This document shows positions 31,745 through 42,674 of a DNA stretch of 64,000 nucleotides, in pieces. Source of the stretch: Lunularia cruciata. Lineage: Eukaryota; Streptophyta; Marchantiopsida; Lunulariales; Lunulariaceae. The notes beneath the pieces are model-generated. The model made no database searches. It saw only the letters and a list, made by a program, of their open reading frames with translations, and was not told where the DNA came from. The first letter of the stretch is position 1, and the number at the start of each line of letters is the position of its first letter. The position numbers were made by a program, and so were the translations under genes. Where the stretch lies: positions 51,288,333 to 51,352,332 of the forward strand of contig OX419756.1 of assembly GCA_948567375.1 (NCBI GenBank), read 5' to 3'.

Positions 31745-33212
31745 GCCCATCAAATATGGCGATAAGATAGATCCTTCTGCATCTTGAGGTAGACTAGAGA
31801 TTTGTGGTTTATCTCTACTAAAAATACCTTCTTGCCCAAATAGTGCTTCCAATGCTTGGTTGTGAGGACGATAGCCAGCTCCTCTTATTTTGTGGTGTGG
31901 TAGTTGCATTCTGCCGGTAACAAATTTTGAGAGAAATATGCAATTGGATGCCATCTGTCATGCCACTCTTGTTGTAGGACTGCTCTTATTGCTACGCTTG
32001 ATGCATCTGTAGCCAACTTGATTGGATGTTTTGGGTCATACCACTTCAAGATTGGAGCATGTAGTAAGGTGGCTTTCAATTCTTGAAATGCCAACTCTTG
32101 TGCGGTTCCCCATGTCCACTTCTCCCCCTTGCCAAGTAGTGTTGTTAAAGGTTGTGCAACCTTCGAGAAGTCCTTGACAAATTGACAATAGAATCCCGTC
32201 AATCCCAAGAAGCTCTTGAGTTGAGTCTAATCTTCTAGGGAACTCTATTTTTTAATAAACTTTATTTTTTATCTGTCAATACTTGAATACCCTCTACACT
32301 TACTCTATGCCCCAAGTAGTCTACTTCAGACTTGCCAAACTTGCACTTTGAGATTTTGGCGTACAATCAATTTTGTCTTAGAATCTTGAGGACTTCTCGT
32401 AGATGCTTTTTGTGTTCCCTCATTGTGTTATTGTATACTAGGATGTCATCCAGGAAGACAATAACAGAATTATCCAAATATGGAAAAAATATATCATTCA
32501 TTAGACTCATGAAAGTGGCAAGTGCGTTGGTGAGACCAAAAGGCATCATGAGATACTCAAAGTGGCCATACCTGGTTTGAAAGGTAGTTTTGTACACATA
32601 TTCCTTTGCAATTTGGATTTGATTGTACCCGCTCCGCAAATCTAGTTTGGTGAAGTGTCTTGCTCCATTGAGTTGATCAAATAAGTCATCCATACAAGGT
32701 AAGGGGTATTTTTTCTTCACTATTTGTTGATTGAGATGTTGATAGTCAATGCACATGCACATTGTACCGCCCTTCTTCACAAACAAGACCAGAGCCCCAT
32801 ATGGTGATACGTTGGGTTGGATGAACCCTTTTTGTAGCATATCCTCAATTTGATTCTTACACTCCTCCAACTCATGAGGTGATAGGCGATATGGAGCCTT
32901 ACAAGGAGGCGTCTTCCCCGAAAGTGTCTCAATTTTATGACCTACTCTCCTTTTTGGTGGTAATCCTAAAGGTAGATCACTGAGAAAGACATCTTGAAAC
33001 TCATTTACCACATCCCTCAATTTCTTAGGAATTTTTCCATCAAGTTGTGCACTCTGGACTTCTCTTATTAGACCCATGAAACATCTATCGGTCTTATAGG
33101 TAGTTGTTGTCCCTATGACATACAGAGGCAATTCTTGCTTGTGTGATTTTTCTTTGACCCCAATGATCAACCATTGGTAAGTTCTTACTACTTTCTTCCT
33201 CCAATCTACCAT
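31745..33212 (-). pseudogene. Reverse transcriptase and RNase H N-terminal part
   Basis: RT lies in one 281-codon minus-strand frame (33212-32367) with [52 protein letters not shown] and the catalytic [12 protein letters not shown] with both Asp. RNase H follows at 32208-31745 (FSKVAQPLTTLLGKG; KLATDASSVAIRAVLQQEW; IAYFSQNLLPAECNY). A gap with a frameshift or stop separates them at 32230-32360. The RT is the best-preserved pol gene of this element. Confidence 0.92.
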
Positions 33213-33239
33213 AGGGTTGTAATGGCATCCTTAAGATTG

Positions 33240-33530
33240 CATCATAATGAGCTAATTGTATCACTTACCACTCAATTTCTTCTTGATATTCTCCTACATA
33301 GAGTGTTACCCATCTAGGTAATGATTCAATCTTCTCTGTTTGCCCGTTAGGTAACTCTACTTCTTCACTCTCATCTCTCTCTAGATCCATTCCCCATCTC
33401 ATTACAATAGAGCAAGACAAGAAATTCTATGTTGCTCCCGGATCTATTAATACTCTCACTAGATTGCCTTCTAGGACTCCATTCACTACAATCAATTATG
33501 AGGTTGCCTTTTGGTACCTTTGTGCACTTG
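33240..33530 (-). pseudogene. Aspartic protease of second chromovirus
   Basis: The minus strand reads LVRVLIDPGAT-stop-NF around 33470-33430, where the retropepsin active site D-S/T-G is expected. Here the middle residue reads Pro (CCG), probably from a one-base change, and a TAG follows. Downstream sequence (EVELPNGQTEKIESLPRWV) and an [11 protein letters not shown] motif fit the flap and ILGMPWL regions. Non-functional as it stands. Confidence 0.75.
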
Positions 33531-33699
33531 TCTTCTTCCTTCCCTTGATTTTATGTTTCCTTATTGAGCCAATAAGGCCTTGAGGACATTTACTATGCGA
33601 TCTTTGTTTTCCAAAGTGATTTCTATCTCCTCCTCTTCAGTGCGTCTCTCTATGTTGTTCAAAGATCACCTTTATGAAGGCCAAGGGCCTCTAGGGAGA

Positions 33700-34700
33700 T
33701 GAGCACAACAGTTGGTAGATATATGCCCAATACAACCACAATTGTAACAACGGCATTGTTCTCCTTGAGTTCCTTCTCCTTGTGGGACTCCATCTCTTTG
33801 TTCTTCTACTCATCCCCATTCTCCTTGATGTGGTCGTGCTCCTCGGTCTCGAAACAAAGGTTGCCCGGTTCCATCAGTATTGGTCCACCTATGGATGGCA
33901 TTTCTACCTGATAATGTTGAGGTGGAACTACTCCCTCACCTCCACCCAATGCCCCTGCTATTCTCTACACACAAACAATGGCTTCAAATATCGTGCAAGG
34001 ATTTTGTACCATGACTTCTTGGCAAATTCGCTCCTTCAATCCTTGTTTGAAATTGTGAAGAGCCTCTATTGGACTCATGTCAGTTATTGCAACTTGTAGA
34101 TCCAAACATGCATCCACATACTCTTGTACACTGTTCTTCTATTTCAATCCCCATAGTCGGATCCGGGCCATCTGCACAGAATCCGTTGATTAGAAACTCT
34201 TCAGCAATCCTTCTTGCATTGTTGTCCATGTGACCTCACTTCTCTCTGCCAACATGGATTGTTCCCAAGCATTGTACCATGTGAGGGCTTTATTAGTCAA
34301 GTAACCACATGCAAACACACTTGCAACATGCTCGGTGATCTCTATTGAGAACAACCAAACATATCGATTCATTCTTGAGATCCAATTCTCCACTACTCCC
34401 ATCGTACATTGCACCTTGTAAGGCTCGATGTTGTAGGTCCTCTTCATCCAAAGTAGTAATGTGGCTTTATCGTTGACAAGGTTTGTAGGCACGGGTGCCT
34501 CTCCAGGTACTTCAATCGCAGGTATTGGGTTTTGAGACGGCTCTTCTTCTTGCATTGCTTGATCATTTTTGAGGTTCTGCACTTGACTTTATAAAGCCTC
34601 CATGGTCATCTTAATCTCTCAAAATTTGTTCAACATCTCTTGCATTCCTTGCACCAACTCTTGCAACTACGGATCCATGGTTTCTATAACACTCAATTGT
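33700..34700 (-). pseudogene. gag of second chromovirus
   Basis: The minus strand encodes a capsid region (34582-34190: TLLLWMKRTYNIEPYKVQC, VENWISRMNRYVWL, ACGYLTNKALTWYNAWEQ) and a CCHC zinc knuckle (CYNCGCIGHISTNC, near 33750-33705). A frame break at about 34190-34140 separates it from the middle part. The zinc knuckle cysteines and histidine are all present. Confidence 0.85.
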
Positions 34701-35197
34701 TATTGTCTACTTCAATAGAGAGTTAATATGATCACTCTTGAGGACACACAAACTATTGGAACTACCATCTGGACCTTAGAAACTACCACTCATTGATAAT
34801 ATTCCTCATCAAAATTCCTGACCACAAAATCTCTAAACATCACTTCTGGTCTCACTACATAACAAATTTCTACTTAAGTGTTAAAATGGAAAGGATTAGG
34901 GACATTCAAATCCATAATAACAAAATGTAGATTGTCAAATCACACTCTCTATTGTAGATCATTATAGGCAAAATCACCAGGTTTGGCGATTTCATCACTA
35001 TATCCATAAACTTTACACTCTCACTTGCTCACGCTGAATGTACATAATCTTGATGTGGAATGGATTCAAGAACAAAAAGCAAGGTGTTGGATGTTGCCCT
35101 CCCGAAGCCTCCATTCCATCCTCCCTCTAGCACTCCTAATCTACCAATTACACCAAGATGTCTCTCCCTAAAATTACTCCGTCTTAGTAGCCCATGT

Positions 35198-35275
35198 TCT
35201 TCCAAGAGGGGTGATCCACTCTCTTGGATGACAACATCTTCCAAGAGGGGTGATCCACTCTCTTGGATGACAACA
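35198..35275 (-). repeat. 39-bp tandem duplication in the leader
   Basis: Units 35198-35236 and 35237-35275 are nearly identical (TCTTCCAAGAGGGGTGATCC start). They lie next to the primer site. The degenerate relative at about 12085-12120 has a single copy, so duplication happened in this lineage. Confidence 0.85.
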
Positions 35276-35278
35276 CTT

Positions 35279-35290
35279 GCTCTGATACCA
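35279..35290 (-). other. Primer-binding site, initiator Met tRNA (exact)
   Basis: The plus-strand sequence GCTCTGATACCA is the reverse complement of TGGTATCAGAGC, the standard initiator-Met primer site. It is one base from the LTR edge at 35292, which defines the element's orientation. Confidence 0.92.
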
Positions 35291-35291
35291 T

Positions 35292-35965
35292 TGTAATAAT
35301 CCAAGGATAGGAGAGACACACCACATGAGAAACACACACTTTCACAATCAAACTTTGATGCCCCAAAGGAGCACCTTCTCTTTATAATATAGACAAAGAG
35401 GATCTCCTCCAAGGAAGCTCCACCATAGGATTATGCACACAAATAGTTGACATGTCAGCAAGCTCCACCCTTGGATTACTTACTTGGATGGGTGACATGT
35501 CGGTTTTGGTCCTATCTTGTTGGTCAAACAAGCTTTGACCGGAGGGAATCTTTTAGGAAATCTTCTTGTAAGAAGCTCAAAATCATGTGGGTGAGGTACC
35601 ATTGGAAAGCTCTCAATGAGACAAACCCGGGGGGAGGGAAGGCCAGCCTCTCCTTTGTTGGGGGGTGAATCTGCACATTTTTTAGGCCTAATTCATTAGT
35701 TTAGCTCTCTAAAATTTCTGATCTGTTTAGTCCATCATGTGTAACATCCTTCTAGATATTACCAAACCAATTCTCACCTTTAATCATATGTCTAGCTATT
35801 GGTTCTAAGGTTTTCAAACCTATTTCAATTTTTGCCCTATTAGTAGAAGTACTCTTTTGGTGATACTTCTATCTTATCTATTTTGACTATCATGTATAAC
35901 ATCATTCTAGATGTTACCAAACCAAATTTCACATCTAGTTCATATGGATAGCTCTTGGTATTACA
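35292..35965 (-). repeat. 5' LTR of second chromovirus
   Basis: It runs from TGTAATAATCC to GCTCTTGGTATTACA (674 bp). It is homologous to 28725-29476, but with clearly more than a few percent divergence and several indels by eye, so the insertion is much older than the element at 14814. Confidence 0.88.
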
Positions 35966-36315
35966 CCCTCCCCCCTCCCTCCTCCAACCAACCACCCAAC
36001 CTTAGTTTATCTCATTGAGATCTTTTCAACTATACTCACCCATGTTATTTTGAGCTTTTTACCAGAAGAGTATCAAAAGATTCCCTTTAATCAAACTTGT
36101 TTGACCAACCAAATAGGACAAGGTTGACATGTCACCAATCTATGCAACTAATCTAAGATTTAGCTTGCTAACATGCCACCAATCTATATATCTAATCTAA
36201 GGGTGTAGCTCCCTTTGAGAGGATTCCCTTTGCTATGTAATAAAGACAAGGTGCTCCTTTGGGGCATCAGAGTTTTTTGAGAATTCCAATCTTGTGTACT
36301 TCTTGTGTTGTTACA
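35966..36315 (+). repeat. LTR-C, right part, split by the second chromovirus
   Basis: This is the plus-oriented continuation of 28494-28724. It begins in the C-rich tract, then has TTTGACCAACCAAATAGGAC, a TATA-like TATGTAATAAAGAC and GGTGCTCCTTTGGGGCATCA, and ends GTGTTGTTACA. Together the two parts form one interrupted LTR. Confidence 0.7.
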
Positions 36316-36559
36316 TCAATTGAGGACATTGAAAATTTCAGCATAGGTATGCTTGCTCATGGTCAATCAAAGCATATTGGCTAAGTATGATACTAAGATA
36401 TTGAAATTGAAGCTCTATGAGGAACAGTCATCCTAGAAACCCATGAAATCAACTCTAAACACTTCCAATCTCCTTGAAATCTTGTATCAACTAGAGCTCC
36501 ACATTTTTCTTTGCTTGAATATCTTCATGACTATGTGTTAGACGCACCATAATGCTCAA

Positions 36560-38480
36560 TCAGCTCAAAAGCCAAGGATCTCTTGCAGTTGGACTCTTGG
36601 CCTTATTTTTAATCCCATGAGCTATCTTTTTGACTTTATCTATGGTGGATTTGTCACAACCTGTATCTTGCCTATGGAAAATCTTGCCAGTTGGTCTTGA
36701 GCCACTATCTATTGGACAGGAGACCATACTGCATAATGGCATTCCAATAATCATAAATTTGAGTAAAATTTCTCCAAGCCTAACAAGGCACACATTTCCC
36801 TTTGGCACTATAGACATGCCTGCATGATCCAAGTGCCAATGATGATGAATTATTGCTAGAGGGATCAGTGTACCCTTTGGCAAGGTCGTGTGCACATGGT
36901 AAGCCCATTGAAGCTCTAAAGTTGCACATACATTCTTTTCTATGTGCTGTTTATGAAGAGATTTCTTGTTGCTACTCCAATAATTTCAAAGTATGCACAA
37001 TGACTTAGCAGACCAGATTTTCAAACCCTTGACTTTGCATAAGGTGTGGAATCTTCTTCTTCCTACTTGCAATAGCTTAGCAGAATTTTGCTACTTGATG
37101 CATGATTATATGGGCTTGTTACTCCCAAACGGCATATAGATCCCTATTGGACACTTGCAAGTATCATTTGAGCAATGAGTGTGCTCCATCTACACTTGAT
37201 ATTGACGTGTTCTTAAAATGGACAAAGTCGCAAGCCCATGTGGTGACAAATATCACTATGTATGGTAACCATGTGCTTTCCAATTGCTTTTTGATGGACT
37301 ACACGTCATTGAAGGTGGCACAAAGTTCATCACTTTTCATCAAAGTCTATTATTATGATTGCTCTACAAATCCTTCACCAGGTTCTCATTTCTTCTTCAT
37401 TCTATTCCCTATCTTCAAAATTTTCTTGCAATTTGCAAGGACATTTTATTGATGTGCCAAAGGCAAAGTAGATGTCAAACCTCAAGAAAGACACATCCAA
37501 TTTCATTTATCAAAGTATTATCCATATTGATCACAATCACCACTAGAACAAATCACAAAATAGATTATGAACTTCTGCTAGAGTCCATTGATAATCAAAG
37601 ATGTCCTCTTTGTTGAGGAAGATAAAACATGCTGTGAATGATGTATTAAGGTTTATGTGCCAATTAAGTTTAGAAGAGGCATTTTGAAGCAACTTTTTCA
37701 AGAAAATTCTTTAGATTTTTTCAAATCAAACTTTTGTATGTACATTCTATCAAGATTACTACGGAATACCTCTTGGAAAGGCCAATGAAATCCTGATAGG
37801 CAAAGAAAATCATTTAATATGTGCAGTCTCATTATAATCATGAGCATAGTGAAATTCATGCTCTTTTAACTCATCCAAGAGTGCTTGTATGGCACAATGA
37901 CCATCAAAGATTATGTTTTAATGCTTGCCTTTTGCATTGGCATTGTTCATAGTCATGTGATCACAAGTGCGTTTGAAGTCTCCTTGCGGAACTTCTCTAA
38001 AATTTGGTCCATGGGGATATCCGCCATTGCAAATTCATTGATTGACTTCTTAGCAGCTTTAGTTGACCTTCACACACTTTGCTGGCCTGACATTCATCAA
38101 ACATTTTGTGATTATGGTTGTCACCATCAATGGTGAAACTCCATCTATTTTCATTACTCCTCCGGGCAATAACTTTCCACATGAATCTATTTTTGCATTG
38201 TAGATAAATTCAATTGCTTGTCATGTTCTTTGTTGTTGCATTTCCTACATGTGCAACCATGATCACAACATATCTCTACACGACCACACACAAGGTCTGA
38301 GTATTGGATAGTCACACCAAAACTGGAGTTATGAGCATGGATACGGTCATATGCAGCTACACTGTCATGATCCAAAAAGATTCATATTGCTATCAAGCAT
38401 GCATCCTGAATGTTGCATGTGAAATGCAAGAAAATAAAGAAGTTAGAACTTGGCAAGTCTTAGAGCATAGTGGAAGCAAA
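36560..38480 (-). pseudogene. Mutator-like (MULE, FAR1-type) transposase, degenerate
   Basis: Hallmarks appear in the right order on the minus strand. A FAR1-like DNA-binding start (FGVTIQYSD, CCDHGCTCRK) is near 38310-38220. WSFTIDGDNHNHK is near 38130, compared with W-K-L-x-V-x-D-G-x-H-N-H-E in the family. VILIECTYK is near 37735, where D-C-T-Y-K is usual. HLLCLWHINK lies at about 37480-37450, the conserved C-x-x-H of MULE transposases. TSISSVDGAHSLLKXYLQVS is near 37200-37150, and IPLAIIHHHWHLDH near 36860. Many stops and frameshifts occur and the first catalytic Asp reads Glu, so it is dead. No terminal inverted repeats were identified. Confidence 0.85.
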
Positions 38481-38550
38481 GAGAAATAAATGGACTAGAG
38501 CAAAGGGCAAACTGAAAACAGAAGAAAGAAATGGTAATTGTCAAGACAAT

Positions 38551-38600
38551 GATAGATAGGGAGTGTGCAGGGCACTACCTACTCCCTAGCTCTATCTATC
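38551..38600. repeat. Short imperfect palindrome
   Basis: GATAGATAGGGAGT is followed by ACTCCCTA and TATCTATC, giving a stem of about 14 bp with a 4-base bulge and a loop of about 16 bases. Function unknown. Confidence 0.6.
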
Positions 38601-39054
38601 CCTATCTATTGCTAAATGATTTCAATCAGAATAGCGATGTTATTAAACTAGCCTTTGTCTCCAATTAGGTGTGGTGGAAATAGTAATCAACATGGTGGAA
38701 ATAGCAAATCTCTAAAAATGAATTCCAATCATAAACGCTTCAACTATGGTTGTCTATGAGAAGAATGTGGAGCTAGACATGGAATTACCTGATGTTTTAT
38801 CTGCTGATTTACCTGCAGACACCCCGTGGCCATTGTGGATGCTTTTGTGTAGGAGCATGAATGTTTGATCCAGTTTAAGCTATGTTGATGTTGATCCAGC
38901 TAAAGTTGAAGTTGAGGCCAACGTTGAAGGATCCTTTTTCCCCGTGACTTTGACTCAAGCACTGAACTCCATCCATTGGACGAGATTCAAGTGGGTATAT
39001 ATCTTACCTATATCAATTTAAGCTTAGGGTGTTGTTACCATGTTACCTTTTTTT

Positions 39055-39128
39055 TCTCTCCCTTGTACGGCTTGATGGGGTCTTCCCATCCTTCGTTTTT
39101 CTTACGCGGTCGTCCTTCTTCAAATTTA
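39055..39128. repeat. Dispersed repeat, left copy
   Basis: CCTTGTACGGCTTGATG...CGGTCGTCCTTCTTCAAA recurs in diverged form at 40176-40248 (CCTTGTACGACTTGATG...GTGGTCGCCTTCAAAAA). A shorter match lies at about 60757-60800 (TTCGTGGTCGTCCTTCT). The two nearer copies flank about 1.05 kb in direct orientation. Confidence 0.7.
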
Positions 39129-39189
39129 AGTGGGTTCAGCATGCATAAGGATAGTTCACAAAAGCATCTAGTAGGGGGTTTCAAATTCA

Positions 39190-40035
39190 GTTTTTCACAA
39201 ACCCATAGGAATCCGGAAACAAATTTATGGGTAGATTGTTATATTTTTATGGGTAGCGTGCAGGAACCAGAAGCGCATTTCAAATGCAAAATCTATGGGT
39301 TCTTTACGGAAATCTTTAAAGAATGTATGTTTTACGGATACTATAAGACTATAAACTACAAGACTTTGATTGGCAGTGATTGTGCAAAAATTTTGGTCTA
39401 ATTTGCACCTACTGATTCTATGGGTTAAAGAGTAACCCATTCAATTTTCCGGGTCACTAAAAAGCTAACCCATAAATAAATTTATGTCCATACGGATATT
39501 GCATGTTACTTCCACTTTGCATCTTACGTAGTCAACTGATTTCCAAAAAAAAAATTATGTTAATTTAATGGATACCTGGAAACCCTATTTGAAACGCCCT
39601 AGTGAGCTTTTATGATAAAAGTCCGTAGACTGAAATATTTAAGTGGGTAATCTAAAACACATCCCGTAACTTTTGATGGGCTGCAAGTGATCCCGTGAAA
39701 TCAAGTGATGAAAAATAAAAAATATTTATATTACGTAAATTTATGATAGATTTCTGGAATCTTAATTTTGCATGGACCATTTTAATTTTCAAACCTTACT
39801 TACCTACTTATGGGTATCCGTAAAATATTTTACACACTTCACTAAACGTCTAGTGAAACGTCTGTGGAAATCAGTTCGATATGGAATCTAAACCCCCTAC
39901 TATAGCGTTTGTCTACAACCAAAGCATTGCAAAGACAACTCTCGATACCATGGAGCTCCGTAAAATGAAGCCGTAGATTTACGGTTACGGATAACCCAAA
40001 ATCTACGGGCGAAAAGATTCTCTGATTGGCTGATA
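39190..40035. mobile_element. Possible MITE or foldback-type element
   Basis: This block is dense in TATGGGT(T/A), its complement AACCCATA, and CCGTAAA/TTTACGG motifs on both strands. Examples are AAATTTATGGGTAG at 39220 against AACCCATAAATAAATTT at 39468, and TATGGGTATCCGTAAA at 39808 against TTTACGG...GATAACCCAAA at 39977. No protein is encoded. The inverted motif density is unlike neighbouring DNA, but I could not define termini or a target duplication. Confidence 0.4.
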
Positions 40036-40175
40036 TGCCAAACACATAAACTAGCTTATTTGAGTCTATACTTAAACTAGCTTAGCCCATCATAGAAAAT
40101 GCTATTACAGTGCCTTGGCTTTCCATTGCATAGATCTTGCTTTCCGATATCTATTGCCCCAATTTAACGCCTATG

Positions 40176-40248
40176 TCTTTCCTTGTACGACTTGATGCGT
40201 CCTTCCTATCCTTCTTGTCATCACACGTGGTCGCCTTCAAAAATATAT
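40176..40248. repeat. Dispersed repeat, right copy
   Basis: Direct repeat partner of 39055-39128. Confidence 0.65.
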
Positions 40249-40959
40249 TTATCTATTGTATCTATATTAAATATATTTATCTAGGACCGTCTATGATTTT
40301 TTAACTATACTTTTACAAACTTTACTTATTGTTACCGAACATTTGCACTTTTCTGTTTTCACTATGTAAGCATAGACGATATTTTTTTCATTAACAGAAT
40401 ATTAATCTATCTTTTAAGGATGATAATCCTTATTCAACCTAAGTGTACACGTTGTGTGCAAGGCTTCCAATCTCTCATTTACCTTGAATATATATAGATT
40501 TTAGATTGCATATCGTAGAATGTTTTAGTTAATGACGTTTGTTGAACTAATAAGGACTCCTTTTCATAACTAGAACAACAACTACCCTTAAACTGCTACG
40601 AGCAAAATTTAATCCTCTGATACACTTCTGCGTTCAAGAATATCAATTTTGTTTATGCTCGAGATCAATACCCAATTTAGTTTTCTGGTACAATTATGTA
40701 TTCAGTTTTGTTCATGTTATAGATTAATATGACGCGGCAACCCAGATCCTCCCAATAACGCCCCCTTCCATAAATTTGTCCTTCCAACTCTATAGTTAGA
40801 TTATAATTATGGTACATGATTGTATAATCTAAAAACTTTAATAATAAAAAATATGGGTTAAATTTTTTCTATAATTTTTCTCAAATGATAAGTTTTTACT
40901 TATAAATTAATTTTATATGTTATAATAATCTATTAAATTTATCTTTGGTCGAAAGTTTT
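40249..40959. other. AT-rich spacer
   Basis: No gene or recognisable element seen. It is AT-rich with poly-T and poly-A runs towards 40900. Confidence 0.5.
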
Positions 40960-40969
40960 TATGCATAAA

Positions 40970-42674
40970 TTTTCTCGTCTAAATAAAAAGAACCTCTATC
41001 CATAAACAACTTCGACCCACTTTCTCTCACGATATTGATGGATTTCTTCGGAGAGCTACAGTCTAACTTCAGATACTTCAGAACTTCTTGAGTGGGATCA
41101 GTATCGTTGACGTTGTTGCTTCCGGTGAAGTTGTAGATGTGAGGACCTACACCGTTGCACGTGTTAGAAAATACAGTCCCAAGGACCTCTCGCAATAGCA
41201 CATCATAAGGCCCATTAAACATCTTCAGAGGACTAACAAGAAATAACGTGGTTCACTCCCTGTCTCGGAAGTTACCTCCACGGCTGAAACAGGCTCACAC
41301 CAGCCTTCGAACCTTTATTTCCATTGCACATATGTATATATATATACAAACACAGGGATAGTCCCACTGTCATCTGTCTAAACTCCTGAATATAGACCTG
41401 CGTGACTTCATGAATATTGACCACTCAAGATATCTAGTCACTTTAACACTCAACCTTAGAAGTGACTGAATATATATCCGCATGATACAGTAAGGAGTTT
41501 CCATCAGTCCAGTTTTGCTCTTGCTCTTATCAGGCAAGTCACTTATAGCAAGCCAAACATAACAGCACGTAGTTCGGCCAATGGTATAGGCGCCTGTGAA
41601 TGCACACAATCATTGAATCAGCGTTACGGTACTTCTGAACTCATACCGCGTGTTTGCTCACATCGTAGTTCAGACGTTGACGCTGCTTAAAAATTTCTGC
41701 GCAGTGTCTCAAGCATTCATAGTCGTCTTTGTTATGATGGTTCTACGTTCGTACCTGATCATTTCTCGCGCATTGAATCCTTGGCGGGCAAAGTTCTCCA
41801 CCAATAAGTCGAAACTCAATACCGGGAAATGGAGATTTGTGTTCGCATCATCAGCCAAGGACACATTGCCATCCCTACGACCGAGATATACTGGCCAGCT
41901 AGGACCTCCGACCTGTGGAAGCAGTTGACACAACGTGAGAAGAAAAACGTCTACGATGACGAGGATTTCAAGAAGGACGATTCCAGATTACGGAAAACCA
42001 GATCGGACAGAGCCATGAGAAATAAAAATACCGAACGAGAAAACTTACTTTGACGGTGGCGATATGTGATGCAAGAGGAACAATATCTGCACAAGATACA
42101 ACACCTGGACAGACAGTCTCCACGGCTTCCTTAATGACGTCGATCTGGGGGATTCCTCTGATTTCGAAATTTCCGAACCCTTCGTTTTCAGCTGGGCTAT
42201 CAGCGGTGGAGTTGAGTAGAATCGATCCATCACAACCCTGTTTCATGTCATTCCTACGAGTAAGACAAGATAAATGCATACCATGTCGACCATAATGCTC
42301 TGAAATTCTGACTTCTTCAAGTAGACATCCTTGCATATTATGGAGATTGGAATCCGAAGTCATGCATGTCCAGAGTAGTCTTTCCAAAGGTCTAAACATC
42401 GCTCAGCTCTCTCCACAGTGAAACGTAGAATAGAAGTGTAAACTGCCATACCCGAACCCAGCAATCATGAAACTGCAACCGATTGAAAGCTCCAGCCAGA
42501 GTCTTGTCGGTTGCCAGAATTTTATCTACCACCACAGAAACTATGGTTGTGACTTGAGGACAAGTGTTATCATAAGACGTTTCTGACAGTGCAGCAACAG
42601 TGGCAACTGCAGAGCAGAGCAAAGTGCTGCGAGAAGCACAAGGCTAAAGACTCGGACCCGCGCGAAACAGCCAT
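40970..42674 (-). pseudogene. Class III peroxidase pseudogene (minus copy of a head-to-head pair)
   Basis: Four exons can be traced: 42674-42452 (signal region, SYDNTCPQVTTIV, distal-site RLQFHDCW), 42237-42049 (GCDGSILLNS, GVVSCADIV), 41912-41755 (VGGPSWPVYLGRRDG, FARQGFNAREM), and from 41593 (GAYTIGRTTC, then GVGPHIYNFTGS after an insertion). Introns have GT/AG ends. Defects are frameshifts in exon 1, an 8-bp deletion at the end of exon 3, proximal heme ligand His read as Tyr (GAYTIG for GAHTIG), a 403 bp solo LTR in exon 4, and loss of the 3' end beyond about 41088. The plus copy at 43844-45366 is its sister. Such enzymes are secreted and oxidise cell-wall phenolics. Confidence 0.92.
41162..41564 (-). 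mobile_element. Solo LTR in peroxidase exon 4, with 5-bp target duplication
   Basis: It is a 403 bp insertion, TGTTAG...ATAACA on the plus strand (TGTTAT...CTAACA on the minus strand). It is flanked by GCACG at 41157-41161 and 41565-41569. Removing it rejoins the peroxidase sequence R-T-T-C-N-G-V-G exactly. It holds a TATA-like TATATATATATA stretch near 41335. TGTTA/TAACA ends are common in Ty1/copia LTRs, which is the inferred class. Confidence 0.92.

Larger units (their letters stand above)
28725..35965 (-). mobile_element. Second chromovirus (Ty3/gypsy), minus strand, near full length
   Basis: In minus-strand order it has a 5' LTR (35965-35292), an exact Met-tRNA primer site (35290-35279), leader, gag (34700-33700), protease (33530-33240), RT (33212-32367), RNase H (32208-31745 and 31052-30880, split by a solo LTR), integrase (30687-29712), chromodomain (29672-29490), polypurine tract and 3' LTR (29476-28725). 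The gene order is complete. Frameshifts and stops are present. It lies inside an opposite-strand LTR of the same family. Confidence 0.9.

Noticed and set aside
36630-36827. Plus-strand ORF 36630-36827 and plus frames at 37.1-38.1 kb
   Set aside because: The opposite strand carries collinear MULE transposase motifs, so these are antisense frames.
39225-39440. ORFs in 38976-40045 as possible small genes
   Set aside because: The block has dense inverted motifs and no codon-like periodicity or homology that I recognise. Open frames here look accidental.
41829-42053. Plus-strand ORFs across 41.6-42.3 kb
   Set aside because: They are antisense to peroxidase pseudogene exons 2-3.
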